Part shown: piece by piece, positions 50,931-62,260 of the stretch
How positions within the stretch are numbered: position 1 is the stretch's first letter
How the letters are laid out: each line of letters begins with the position of its first letter
Assembly: GCF_003672135.1 (NCBI RefSeq)
Contig: NC_039512.1
Span: forward strand, 900,874-964,873
Reading direction: 5' to 3'
Origin: Ooceraea biroi
Taxonomy: Eukaryota > Arthropoda > Insecta > Hymenoptera > Formicidae
Length of the DNA stretch: 64,000 nucleotides
The notes under the pieces: model-generated
The model's database searches: none
Seen by the model: the letters and a program-made list of their open reading frames with translations, nothing else
Told to the model about the DNA's origin: nothing
Position numbers and translations under genes: made by a program

Positions 50931-53628
50931 CATTTTCCCGTCTCTGAACAGTATACATACAAATTATATTTATTACACCTATTTTCAAGATTTCTCATCA
51001 ATTTTGTCAATACTAAATCAAAATAAATGATGTTAATAATGATAGAGGATAGAATGTAACGTGTGATGTGCTTCTAACATTTCCAATCCAGCTTTATCTT
51101 TAGGATCTGGTCTTGCTCTGGCTTTGTTCTCGCGTTAAAGCAGAGACAGAGCACTCACCCTCTGAGCACAGAGTCAGCGCAAATTCGCGCAGTGACTGCG
51201 TAAAACAGATGAAGAATTCTTAGTAACCATAGCCAAGCTTCTTTATCGCAACAAAGTGATAAGTTGATAACCATCGAAGGCGAAAAACCGATTAGCGATT
51301 GGAAAAATTCCTAATGGCAATTATGACACTGATTTGGATTGAACAATATTTGTGGCAATTAAACTGCCAATGACGGCTGTAGTTATTAGTATTGTCACGA
51401 TATTTGTATCTCAGAGCGATTATTGGTACGTTGCACGATGGATGCATAGAGCATTCCAGAGCGATCGTTGCTCAACGGATGCAATGTCCTATCACGACCA
51501 TGGCAGCCGCGCATTCTCGAAGTCTGTCCAGAGAATATAAGTAAAGTCTAGATCCGAAACTAGGCATGCTTGGCACTTCTCTGGTGCTTCTCGTGAGGTG
51601 GTCCGAAATCCGCCGTGAATGGAGTCTGTGTTTTCTCGCTTTCCCAAGAGAGCAAGAGATACCTTGGAAAAGGAGGATACAATATCCTCTTGGAAAAAAA
51701 TTCAATTGAAGCAATCCTGATTTTAGCAAAAGTCTACGAGGCAACACAATAAAAGTCTTATTTTGACAGAACAACAATCCCTATCCTTATTACATTTGAC
51801 GACATTTCATTATTCCGCGACTCGGGACGTGATGTCGTGGGACGTGCAAGAAACAAATGCGAATTATTCTGATAGCGGATCAGGGATCTTTTGCTATACG
51901 CCGTAGGGTGGAGCAAAGCAGGTTAAATGGGAAGCGTAGCGGGCGGAAACGTAGGTCGGCTCGAGAGCGAACGACTGACTACGGGGGGTGGTTCGTAGCC
52001 CGGGGGTACGTCCACAAAACGGAGATAGAGAGTGTGGAGGAGCCATGAGAGGGGAGGGATGCGAGACGATAACTCGATCGGACATCCCGAGGCGGACGAT
52101 GCGATGCAATAGTTTGTATCCGGCGGAGGGTGAGCCACCTCCAATCTTGGCCACGAAACGCCGCCGCTTAAACAGCCACGACAGAAGCCATTACTTACTC
52201 CCTCGTAGCCCGTGGCGTTCTGGAGGAAGAGGAACACCTACTCGAATTATTTTCACGGATTCGACGCTTTGATCGCCATGACTTCGACTTTGTACCTCTA
52301 TCGCCGCGCTCTTAAAAGCGATCGCGATTTCCTGAAATCATCAAGTCGTCTCTAATTGCGGAGCCTTTATGGGGCAATCAGCAGGTGAGCGGATAGAACC
52401 ATAGGAAGCATTTAAACGCTCATTTATTTATTGTTTAATGGAGGAGCTAGTCAACGAGAATCGATCATGGTAATAAACCATTAGGGCATTCGTCGTAGCG
52501 TTAGCGACCAAAGAGACGCACGGGACGTGAGCATTTAACATTCAACGCGTATGATAGGCAGTCTGGCGGCGCACAGCGCGAATACGCTCCGCCGGGACGG
52601 CGGGTGAAAACTTCAGGATGAATTATGTAAGGCAAAGTACTTCATTCGTCTTGCTCTTGTTATTTGGTGGGTGTAGTTAAACTCCGCGTATTACCGCGTC
52701 TGAAATATCGTCCGTAATTTTTAAAGCGAACGTGCCGCCAACTGTACACCCTATTCTCTCCCGACCGCCGGATGTTGCGCTTCTGTTTGAAGCATACCAA
52801 CGCCGGTGCGAAGCCGAGGGCACCGAACGACACCGAAATTTCACGGAGTATACCTGCATATTCCGCGATCCAAGAAATGGTGCCACTGGAATATTGCCTC
52901 TCCGTTGCGCAGAACACGAAGTGTACATTCCGACAAATTGATTTCCGGATCAGGTCTGAAGGATTCGCGTGTGCAACCGCGATCAATCATCCATGTGAAC
53001 TTGGTAGCCGACTTTGAAGAAAGTACAAATTTTGAGTACGGTTAGTTTGTTGCTTTTCTGTACTTGCTTGGGCTGTCTTGCATTTTATTTCAATCTTAAA
53101 GAGTGGACAAATATATACGGTAAAATTAAAAAATGATTAGCACTCAATTATAATTAGATGTAATTTTAAATAAAACTACATATAATTCTTTTCATTTCGT
53201 TTGTAATCTCGAAAGACTTGGGACTACAGGATTTTCAAAATTTACTGAAGAGTAACTCGGCCATTTTTGAAAATACCTTAAAACGGTCAACCCCCGTACA
53301 ACGACATACGAAAGAAAATTACCAGTATCTATCTCTTTCCTTTTCGAGCACATTATATCTCGTATGTCTCGTAGAGACACTCGAAGCGAGTCATGCGAGT
53401 ATATTTAACCGCAAATTTGCACAAGATCAACCGAGAATCGATCAGCCACTCTCTCTGATATGTTCGGGCTATCTTCTCGTTCATCTATTTCAGTGCTCCG
53501 CGATAAAACGTTTACGGGGTAGCCGTAAGAGGAAGTCATCTGTCAAGATACGAGAGAAACGAAAGCAACGGAATAACGCCAGAAAGCTGCAGCGCCAGCG
53601 AGAGATAAGCTTGTTGTGATGATAAGCC

Positions 53629-53688
53629 AGAGAGAGAAAGAGAGAGAGGGAGGGAGAGAGAGAGAGAGAGGGAGAGAGAGAGAGAGAG
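53629..53688. repeat. (GA)n-rich microsatellite
   Basis: Sixty purine-only bases of GA units interrupted by GGGA and AAAGA. Confidence 0.9.
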
Positions 53689-54596
53689 CTGAATGTCCAT
53701 ATAAGCAAATGCCAATGTGTAAGCCGCTCATCCGGCAAACATTACACAAGCTTAACCACCACGAGACCTCCGTCTTGGCTGGACTGTACCTAGAAATTTG
53801 CTCGGTGAACACACGGTAGAGATATATACGATATACAACAGGTAACGCTGCTTGTTGCACCCTCGTGCATCCTTGGATAACTCTATTCGGGAGCTCCGCC
53901 CAAGAGACCCCCGACCTGTCTTAAACCACGGCAAAGCGGACGTATTTCCAGCGAAAGACGATGCAACGTAAAGCCGCCATGAGACACCGTAGGACTGAAC
54001 GGTAACCGTTCAACCGTGAACGCGGATGACTGCGGGCGTTCGCGTCGGTTTCACGCTAAATAAGGAAGTCGCTGCTGTTGCCGTTGCTGTTACCGGCGAC
54101 GAGCACGTACATAGCTTGACAAGACACTGGAGATAAAAGGTGCGGAAGTATTGCGATGTACGACGTGCAAAACAAAACATCGTCGATTTATAATCTCGCG
54201 AATTTATAATCTCGACGAAATAAGACTCAGAAAGCGGAAAAATTGGAAAAATACCGCTGCGTTATACGTACGCCATTTATGAAAAGAAGGAATAATATTT
54301 TCAGAGTAATTTCAGAGTTCGCCCTCTTCGATTAAAAATATTACATAAAACGGCAGACAGAATTTAACTGCGTTTTGCGAAAGTAGTGCAGGAATCCGAA
54401 AATTGGCAACCGGCTGCCTCTCGCATAACCGCGTCCTATTGCGGAAACGACCCGGGCGCACTCGGAAGTCGCATCGCGCGAGGTATTCCGTTTACATCAG
54501 CCTAAAAGGTTTCGCCCGCCGGAATAATTAGGAAAGCCGCGACGAAGATTTAGGTAGACATTTAGGTGCCGGTGAGACGGCGACGGTTTAAAGCGC

Positions 54597-54637
54597 GACG
54601 GCGGCGGTAGCGGCGGCAACGGCGGCGGCGGACGACG
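54597..54637. repeat. imperfect (GCG)n trinucleotide repeat
   Basis: GCG/GGC units are interrupted by TAG, AAC and GAC, in an otherwise CpG-rich stretch with no supported reading frame. Confidence 0.75.
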
Positions 54638-54802
54638 CGTCATGCGGACGTCGAGACGCTGCAAACGCCGGTTAATCGTCTTGGTTATACGCCCGGCATA
54701 CCCGGACGGTAGAAAGCGCGGATTTAATTAAAACTAGTAGCCCACGGCGAACATATTTTCCGAGAGAGGATACGCCCTCCTCGTACTCGTTACACGGGCG
54801 GC

Positions 54803-54828
54803 GAGAGAGAGAGAGAGAGAGAGAGAGA
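54803..54828. repeat. (GA)n microsatellite
   Basis: Thirteen uninterrupted GA units. Confidence 0.95.
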
Positions 54829-56027
54829 ACTCGTTGGGCGTTTCGGTTCCGGCATTCCGCGCAATGCCGCCGGCCTTTTTCCGCCAGGAGATGAGAAAAT
54901 GTACAAAGTACGTCCGAATTCAGAACACGGTACACGAATGAATGGAATCCCGGCGCGGACAAGCGCAGATTTGACGCAGCCACACAACGACGCGACGATA
55001 AATTATTATCCATTAAGGGTCGCGCGCCACAAAACGCACCGCGCGCGATTGTGTCGAAAAAGTGTCGCGCATCCGCGGCTCGGTCGTTCAATTCATACAA
55101 CTCGCTATTATGGTCGCATAATTGCTGTAGAATATAATATCGAGACTTCATACAGTGATAATTAGGGCTAGTCGGAACGCTCGCAATTCAGGCAATAATG
55201 CTATTGATTGAGAAGAACCATTACGCCTGTATATCGCGTGTAGTTATTAATGCACGATAAATGCGCGCGGATGCGAGCGTCTACATGTATTAATTAATTC
55301 CCGCGTAATCGCGAATGAACACGCTTATTCATCCGTCCGGTCTACAAAACCTCTATACATCCCCCTATTGATCCGTCGGTTACGCGAAACCGACGTGCAT
55401 TCTTCCTCGTTCATCGTGTACCGTTCCGACTCGACGCTACCGCGCGATTGGATGGACTGCTCGGCGGAGTTCCGCACAAAACGCCGATATTCCCCGCCAT
55501 TAAGTGGACGACAATTAAATAGATGAGAGGTCGTGCTCGCGCGCGCGCACACACGCGTTCGATAACGCGACTCGAGAGCCGTTCACTTTACGGACTGACC
55601 TCGGTGTATCGTAGCGTGTGTCTCGCCATCGTCTCTCTGGAGTCGCAGCTTGCTTGCACCCTCTGGCAATCAAGCAACGCAGTAACAACGTAAGCTGCAA
55701 ATGGCAACCGACGATGAGAGCTTAACTCGTAATGTCGGGATCTTACGTTCGATCGCCAGGATCGCAATTTTCCGCTTTGGCTTTTCCCAAGCACCGGTGG
55801 AGTTCCTCTTCCTAGGGAATCACCTTGCCACGGCGAAGGCTTGACAGCTTTGGCTTGACTGCCTAATCATACGTGTCAAGAATTCTTCACCTATTTTTCA
55901 GGCAACCTACCGTCACTGCGTGGATGTTGCAAGTACAAACGTATGCCCAACTTCCTCGAACGGATGTTCCTTGACATGTTGTTCCTCGAATTGTTTTAAA
56001 ATTTAGTTTTAAAATTTCATTTAGCAG

Positions 56028-56542
56028 TTAGTGGGATCTGATCAGGGAAAGTTTCGGATTGCATGCGGCATAGGCATCAGCCAATGCCAATTCCAACTTA
56101 CGCAGTTTCTTCAAAGTACGTACACATGACAACTCTCTGACGCATACTGGATTCAATTGTACAGCTTGTGTATAATTTTTATGCACGGAAATGTAATCTT
56201 TCGATATCTCGTAAGCGGCAACTTTGTTTTGATACAAGATAGCCAATTATTTGTTTCAATTCTCTGGACATGTTTTTATTCCATTGTCGTATAACATTAC
56301 AGCTCCCATGTAATTTCTACATTTAAATTGTGTATATCTTTCATTCTTATAAATGTTTCACGTAGTTGAATCCCCGTTTTATGATTTTTGCGTTTCCTAC
56401 TATTTTTATAATATTTGTGGATTAAACAGACGGCTATCGATAAGGCTCCGATTATTAGATAATTTGTCGTATAGACAGCGAGTTCCTGATCAACATTTCC
56501 TTGTACATTATTCACTAAATTCTGTATCGAGCAGAAAGCCAT
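56028..56542 (-). pseudogene. decayed copy of the N-terminal part of Tom70 (mitochondrial import receptor)
   Basis: Tom70 is an outer-membrane receptor with an N-terminal membrane anchor followed by TPR repeats that receive chaperone-bound precursors. Here the - strand carries, in order, an anchor-like helix (YLIIGALSIAVCLIHKYY, about residues 28-45) followed by a basic stretch (KNSRKRKNHK). After a frameshift near 56310 come LYDNGIKTCPEN and then LAILYQNKVAAYE, which fit the first TPR of animal Tom70. The second TPR follows (YTQAVQLNP, then LALADAYAAC). Two in-frame stops, TGA at 56256-56258 and TAA at 56247-56249, interrupt the conserved CPE...YQN block. Similarity fades at about 56030, so only roughly the first quarter to third of the usual protein of about 600 residues remains. 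No poly-A tail is seen. Loss of the 3' part rather than the 5' part is unusual for a retrocopy, so a duplicated genomic fragment is also possible. Confidence 0.75.
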
Positions 56543-57477
56543 CAGGAACCAACTTCGACCACGTCTCGCGAACGTCGGCGAATTAGCGGATACGGTGCGC
56601 GACTTTCGACCCGTCGCGTAAACTTACGCTTTACGCTTTACGCCGCCACGCCAAAATGGATGCACACGCAATCAAGGAGCGACGTTTGCCCGCTGCCCGC
56701 GACAGTTCCGGGTCCACGTAAATGGCCGTTCGCGACGTAAATCCTTCACCCGCGCCCGAGGGCTGCACCACCCACCCTCCACGGGGTGTTCGGGAAGTTC
56801 GACGCGCACGCAAGCATCCTCGAGGCGCGCTGATACGTCCAACCGCCGTGAAACGCGCGTGTACTGCTCGACATAAAAGTAAGATCCACCTCGCTGGAGC
56901 GTCGGCGTCGTCGGCGTCGTCGGTGGCGGTGGCACGTAACGCATGAAATCGCCGGGAAGGAGCGATATAAACGCGCTGGTCGCACCGTTTATCGCTTCGT
57001 TCCGCGAGGCGTGGATGACACGCGCACCTACAGAAATGTCGACGGTGCGGTTACATGGACCACGAACGCAACGCGAATGGTACCAGGCACACGGTAATAA
57101 TAGTAAGAATAACGTTATGCGCGAGTAGTAACGGCAGAAACGGAATCGATTATAAACCGACCCGGCAATCCGACTCTCGATGGCGATGCCGCCGTTGCTG
57201 GACGCTCGCTTGTCGGTTTTATGCACGTTTTACGTATGTCCAGGGCGGATTAAGCAGGCGGTTAATAGTTTACGATCCATCCCTCGAATTGGACCTTCGT
57301 CCCGAACCCGCTGCTAAATAATTTAAGGCCGCACCGAGTGACGGGGGTTAAAGGGGTTTTAGTGTCCGAGTGTAAACGGAATCGGTCGCGTGATAGCGGA
57401 TGCATGATTGAAGGCGCATGATGCGGTGAACTAAGGACGCTGAAGGATACTTGGAGTGATCGAAGAGCTTTGTCAAG
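56543..57477. other. CpG-rich non-coding stretch
   Basis: This GC- and CpG-rich stretch has overlapping open frames on both strands and no recognisable product. The longest is a 184-codon - strand frame at 56672-57226, rich in Arg and Pro with no domain. A GTCGGC repeat lies at 56901-56931. Confidence 0.55.
56901..56931. repeat. GTCGGC / GGC repeat
   Basis: Roughly five units of GTCGGC/GTCGTC/GGTGGC within a CpG-rich stretch. Confidence 0.7.
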
Positions 57478-57483
57478 ACTTAC

Positions 57484-57498
57484 CTCATCAAAGCTAAA
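57484..57498 (-). other. candidate 15-bp microexon with strong splice sites
   Basis: On the - strand, a pyrimidine-rich tract ending CTTCGCATTGCAG (AG at 57500-57499) is followed by the 15 bases TTTAGCTTTGATGAG and then immediately by GTAAGTCTTG (GT at 57483-57482). Fifteen bases keep frame; in phase 0 they encode FSFDE, in phase 1 the core is LALM, and phase 2 contains a stop. Microexons of this size are known mainly in neuronal genes of animals. The polypyrimidine tract extends about 30 bases upstream, which fits a very short exon. The strand is opposite to the ratchet sites, so it would belong to another transcription unit. The signals are good but are the only evidence. Confidence 0.4.
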
Positions 57499-59039
57499 CT
57501 GCAATGCGAAGGGTGAAGGAAACAGAGTGAAGTTCTATCCCATGCGATTTATCTTTGCGTAACGATTATGCGATTTTACGATTAACTTCTTCTTCCTTCT
57601 TACGACGATGCACGAAATTCGCCCGCGGTCTCTTGGATCATCATTTCTTTTGTCGTTTAACGATGCCATCTTATCCGAATCGCGGAAACGACATTGTTCG
57701 CATTTACCAGATCTTACGGATACGTTGAAACGTAGCTCCGGAATGTTTCACCCGCATCAGCCCACGCATAGAAAAGAAATCAATCGTTCGCACGCATTCA
57801 AGAGCGACGAAGGAGAGAGGGACTCGGTACCATCTTGCATAATTCAGACTCTGTGCATCGAACTTCGGGCGGTGCTGAGAACCTCCGGTGCGATTTTTTT
57901 CGGCAAATATTTTTGCGCGCGATATTCCCTCGCGATGCGATTAAAATCGCTCCCTTTGTACGAGCGTGCGCATTTATACGAATCGAAATATGCGCGCACA
58001 CACACCGACGCGAGTCGCCGCGGCGGCCGTTACGTCACTCGTCGACTCTAATGCCGGACGTGTAGCGCGTAGCGACGTAGCATTTCCATGACGAGACCGT
58101 GGCGCGCGCCGCCTCCGGTACTTTTCGTCCCGACAGATCAATTTCCATCGCGATACCCCTGCCTCTCGACGAAGGCCGCGGGCCGGACAATCGAAAACCT
58201 GGCCGGAGGGTGTACGCGGATTTCTCGTTTCACGGTGCCGCCTACGCCGCCGTGTTTTCGGTGTCCCCGCGGACGTCGGCACGTCTGTTTGTCCACCTCG
58301 GTCTCCAACGGCCTCCGAGATATCCGATCCACCCTTTCCCTCGCGGCCACCCCCGCGCGATCGTGCACGCGCGTGTGTGCGAAGGGATATGCACGTGTCT
58401 ATGTGTACCTACATATATGCATGCCATGTATGTGTACATATGTACGTCTCTATCTATATGCAATATACGCCTCCGTCGTGAGAGACCGTCCCTCCGGTGT
58501 CAGTTGCGCGTGTTTGCTATGCTCGCCCAGGCATGTTTCCAACTAAACTAACCTTGCCACGCCTCGTCGCATCGACGACGCAATGCTGCGGCAAGGCTCG
58601 CCGCCCCGAATCAAGCCGTTTCCGAGATCTGCGGATACCTGCGCCATAACGACGCGGACCAAAATCCGCCGGATGAAATCGAGAGATCCGTGCTGGAGAA
58701 AGAACCGCCGAAGGAGCGGCACTCGGTCGTTGAAATTCCCGTTCGCTCCACAGACCCGTGTGTGATGAGCAGCCCAAAATTGATCTATTTATTAATGAAC
58801 GAAAGTAAGGCTCGAATTGTCTCGTACACTGCTACTGCTGGTGTACGTGGACCGAGCGAGAAATCTGAGAAATGGTCGCGGTCGGTGGTCGAGGCCCTGC
58901 CGAAGACAACGAGCGGTAACTCTCCGGTGATCTCCCAACCGACGACGGGGTTAACCGAGCGTCGCCCGGCAGCCTTGAAGCTCGCTTTTACATTTGCATT
59001 CGACCGTCCGTCCGGTCGGTCCTTTGCCCGTGCTTAATT

Positions 59040-59096
59040 CGAGCAGAAAGTAGTCGAGCGAGCCCGTAGTGTACAGGGACTCATAATTTCTGCTCG
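59040..59096. repeat. inverted repeat, 10-bp arms
   Basis: CGAGCAGAAA (59040-59049) and TTTCTGCTCG (59087-59096) are perfect reverse complements separated by 37 bases. Confidence 0.7.
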
Positions 59097-59132
59097 ACGG
59101 CACCTTCAAAGACGTGGAGAAACGTAATAACG

Positions 59133-59250
59133 TGGGGAAAGAGGAAAAGAGAGAAAGGGACAGAGGGAAGGAAAGCGAGGGAGAGGAGAAAGGGAGAGAG
59201 AGAGAGAGAGCCACCGAGAGAGAAAGAGGGAAATGAGAGCTGGAGAGCGA
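59133..59250. repeat. purine-rich GA tract
   Basis: Nearly 120 bases are dominated by A and G on the + strand, including an almost pure GA run at about 59194-59210. Confidence 0.8.
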
Positions 59251-59874
59251 GACAGGGCCAGATACGGAGAAATGGTTGAAATCGTGACCAAAACCACTGC
59301 TTTGATATACTTTATATAGTCCCTGCTCCGACGGAAGGGAGAGTTCGTCGGGACTACTTTGATTACCAGATGATATACCGAAGGTCCGCGATGAAATGGC
59401 GATTCGCCCAGGCGAGCCGAGCATGCGTCCGGTGTGCAGTCTTCCGTGAATAATCGCACCGACCTACGCACGTGTGATTTCGTTATTTCTCCTCGATACG
59501 AAGCAAATGTAAATTTATTTTTTGATTAATGCTGCACGCCCGTGTCGCGAGAGATTGCGAGTTTGTCATCTCGAAACGTCCCTGATTTCGCTATTGCTCG
59601 CTCGACGATAACCCGGCCATCTCGAGCACGTAGAACGTGTGCGTGAGTCGCATCGTCTTCTCATTAAACGCTTCCCGTCGATGCCGAGATTTCATGTCGC
59701 CCAACATCGAAAATTCTTAAGGAAACACTTCCTTCCTTCCTTTGAAGTGACGTGGGTGGGTATAATTTCCTTATTTGAACGTTATATAAAGCGAGTCGAC
59801 CAAGATAGAGCGCGGAATTCCAATATCGACAACGAACAATATCCGCGCGAGCTCCGGTGCCGAGAGGGCAGAAA

Positions 59875-59886
59875 GGGGGGGGGGGG

Positions 59887-59907
<21 letters not shown>
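59875..59907. repeat. poly-G run fused to (GA)n
   Basis: Twelve G residues (59875-59886) pass directly into about ten GA units. The + strand is purine only over the whole stretch. Confidence 0.9.
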
Positions 59908-59917
<10 letters not shown>

Positions 59918-62155
59918 TGGGGAGAGAAGCGAGAATACAGCGGAGAGCTCAATAACTAGGATGAATAATATCGAAGACATCGTAACTATGTATTATATAC
60001 CGGACACGGCGCGGAGGATTAACCCGTCTGTATTTTTATAACGGGATATTACCCGCTGCCAAATCGCCGCTAAACGTAATCTCCCGGCCGAGCCTGCCGC
60101 TTAATAACGCTAAATGAAGTTTCGCAACTGCTTATATATTTTGTAAATCAACCGCTCGGCTCACCTCGGTGTATTTAATAGCTCGGACGCCAGTTTTCAT
60201 GGAGTAATCCAGATGAACCGCGAGAGATTTAGACCACGGAAGGACTCCGCGTTCTACGAGCGACGTCAAGGTTTGCCAGGAGGGCCATTATCTCGCGATA
60301 AATCCAATCTAGGGATCACGGGTAATTAATATCAAGATCCCGCTTTGCTCGTTAATTTACGCCATTTACATCTCCGGTAGACAACGAGACGCACGGTCCT
60401 ACGAGTCCACAAGTTTTCAGGCACTCTGAAATGCGAATGCCAATCGCAAACTTCGGCGGAGACTAACAGTGACGTCTGATTCCACTCGAGATGTTATCGA
60501 GTATTCGCGGTCGCGATTTTACAGACGGCGATACGCCGCGGAACCGAGGTTCGCTCGTTCGCCGATCGGTTCGTCGGTTAATTTTTCAAATTATTCGGAA
60601 TAAACCTGTAACCGCTCGGTGGTAGAAACCCCAGAGTGATAGCTCCGTGGCTCCGCAGTGATTGTCGATGCAAATACACGCGCTTCCTCTCTTCGCTTCC
60701 GTTCACTCCTCCCCCGATTCTCCTCCTCGCTCCCTTTCGATCGGCTACGGTCTGATTCCGTTGCCCGTCGCGGGAGGAAGAGAGAAGAGATGAAGCTTTC
60801 TGCGGCCTGCGCGCCCAACCCTCCATGAATAATGCAGGCCTGATGTAATTGATCGCCCAATCGGAATGGCCTTTTATTTACTTTCCTCCGTTTCCTAACC
60901 GTCCGTTCGTTCCTTCGCTCCCTCGAAAGTTATTTGACATCGCTTACGAGCGTGGAATGCGTTTTGCTCTTCCCCGCGTCGCGTCGCGTCGCGCCGCGCG
61001 TCCGTCTTCCTCCATCGTCGACGTTGACGTCGTTGCCGCGCGATGATGACGTTAAACACCACCGATATCGCGCCACCGCCGTTCCCGGACGTCCGATTTG
61101 GAAGGTGATGTTACGGGAAACTTACATGACAGCAATCGTGACGGCGTAATCTCGCAGATGCGCTTGTTCCGTAGTTGCTTTGGATTTCGATACGACACGA
61201 TACGACGAGGCCGTGCACGCTGCGAAACGCGTTTCAGCGTCTCACCGAAGTAACTGTGGCATCTAGCTAACTATGGAGTATAGTCATTCGTATGGCTTTG
61301 TAACTTTGTGACAACTCTATCCTATAACGTCGCGTATACGCGTATGCGTTCCACTTTGCGGAAATTCTGGTTTTTTAATGCATCCGCGTGAATTGGTTGT
61401 GCGATCTAATCACGCATCATGTGCAACTGCGCGGTTTCGGATAGCCGGTAAGGTGTCGAAATAAATCAATAGTAAGGGTCGGTCACCTCTCGCCTTTGGG
61501 AAATATCTTTCTGATTCGAGAAGCGGAGCTGACGCGATCGGACAGTCTCCGTTGCCTTTGGGCGCGCCGGAAACTTCGACGCTCACGTATTCGCGAGTGC
61601 CTGGGTATCGCTTGCTCCCACGTCTCGTCCTTTCCCCTTAGCTTCACGCGAACTTCGTTGCCCGAGAAGATCGCGGCGAGAGCGAAAGGGGAGGCCATCG
61701 CGTATAGTATAGCCTGAAATCCCGTCGGGGCTTGGGCGACCCGATTCAGTTCGATGGCAGCGAGCACCAGGACGAAGCTACACACGCGAATCGGACGGGG
61801 AAACGTGTGAGTGGGGACAAAGTGGGGAGGGAAAAAAGGGAGAGACCGCTGTGTCAAAAAGAAAGAGAAAAAGAGAGAAAAAGCAGACTAAGAAGAGGAG
61901 CAAGAGGAAGAAGAGTCACCAGACTACTGCACGGTAAATCGCGGGTCATTTCGAATCCCGAGCAAGCCGTTCCCCAAGCTCAGAAAGTTTCTTTCCGTTC
62001 CCGAGGACTATAACTCGACAAATTCAATCTAATGCTGGCTCGAACCGAATCCCGTTTTATCGAAATTTCAGGCAACATAATTTTCGGCGGTTCGCGAAGG
62101 GTGCGCGACGTGGCAGGGGCAGGGGGCAAGGGGTTAGTGCGCGCGCGGAGTTAGT

Positions 62156-62260
62156 AGCATAGGTAGGCAGGCAAGGCAGGCAGGCATGCAGGCAGCAAAC
62201 TGCAGGCAGTAGGCGGGCAAGGCGGCAGGTAGGGCGTAGGTCGATGTAGGTTGGTAGGAG
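62156..62260. repeat. degenerate GGCA / AGGT tandem region
   Basis: Repeated GGCAGGCA, AGGTAGG and GGCGGGCAAGG words, with little T or C outside the units. The - strand reads as Cys/Leu/Pro-rich peptides, which is an artefact of the repeat. Confidence 0.75.

Larger units (their letters stand above)
50413..56027. other. non-coding stretch, no gene seen
   Basis: No gene is supported. AT-rich intervals are at about 50880-51060 and 53040-53210. The segment holds an ATT repeat at 50909, a GA-rich run at 53629, a GCG-rich run at 54597 and a GA repeat at 54803. At 51501-51709 the + strand reads fairly protein-like (for instance RWSEIRREW) but is broken by a stop at 51542, and I do not recognise it. 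A good 3' splice-site-like CTATTTTTCAG lies at about 55895 without a matching 5' site. Confidence 0.6.

Noticed and set aside
51501..51709. Protein-like + strand reading around RWSEIRREW
   Set aside because: A stop interrupts it at 51542, no family is recognised, and no splice sites define an exon.
57478..57500. Similarity of AGCTTTGATGAG to the 3' half of the mir-2 microRNA family
   Set aside because: The conserved seed region of mir-2 is absent and no opposite arm that would fold into a precursor is present. The splice-site reading explains the flanks better.
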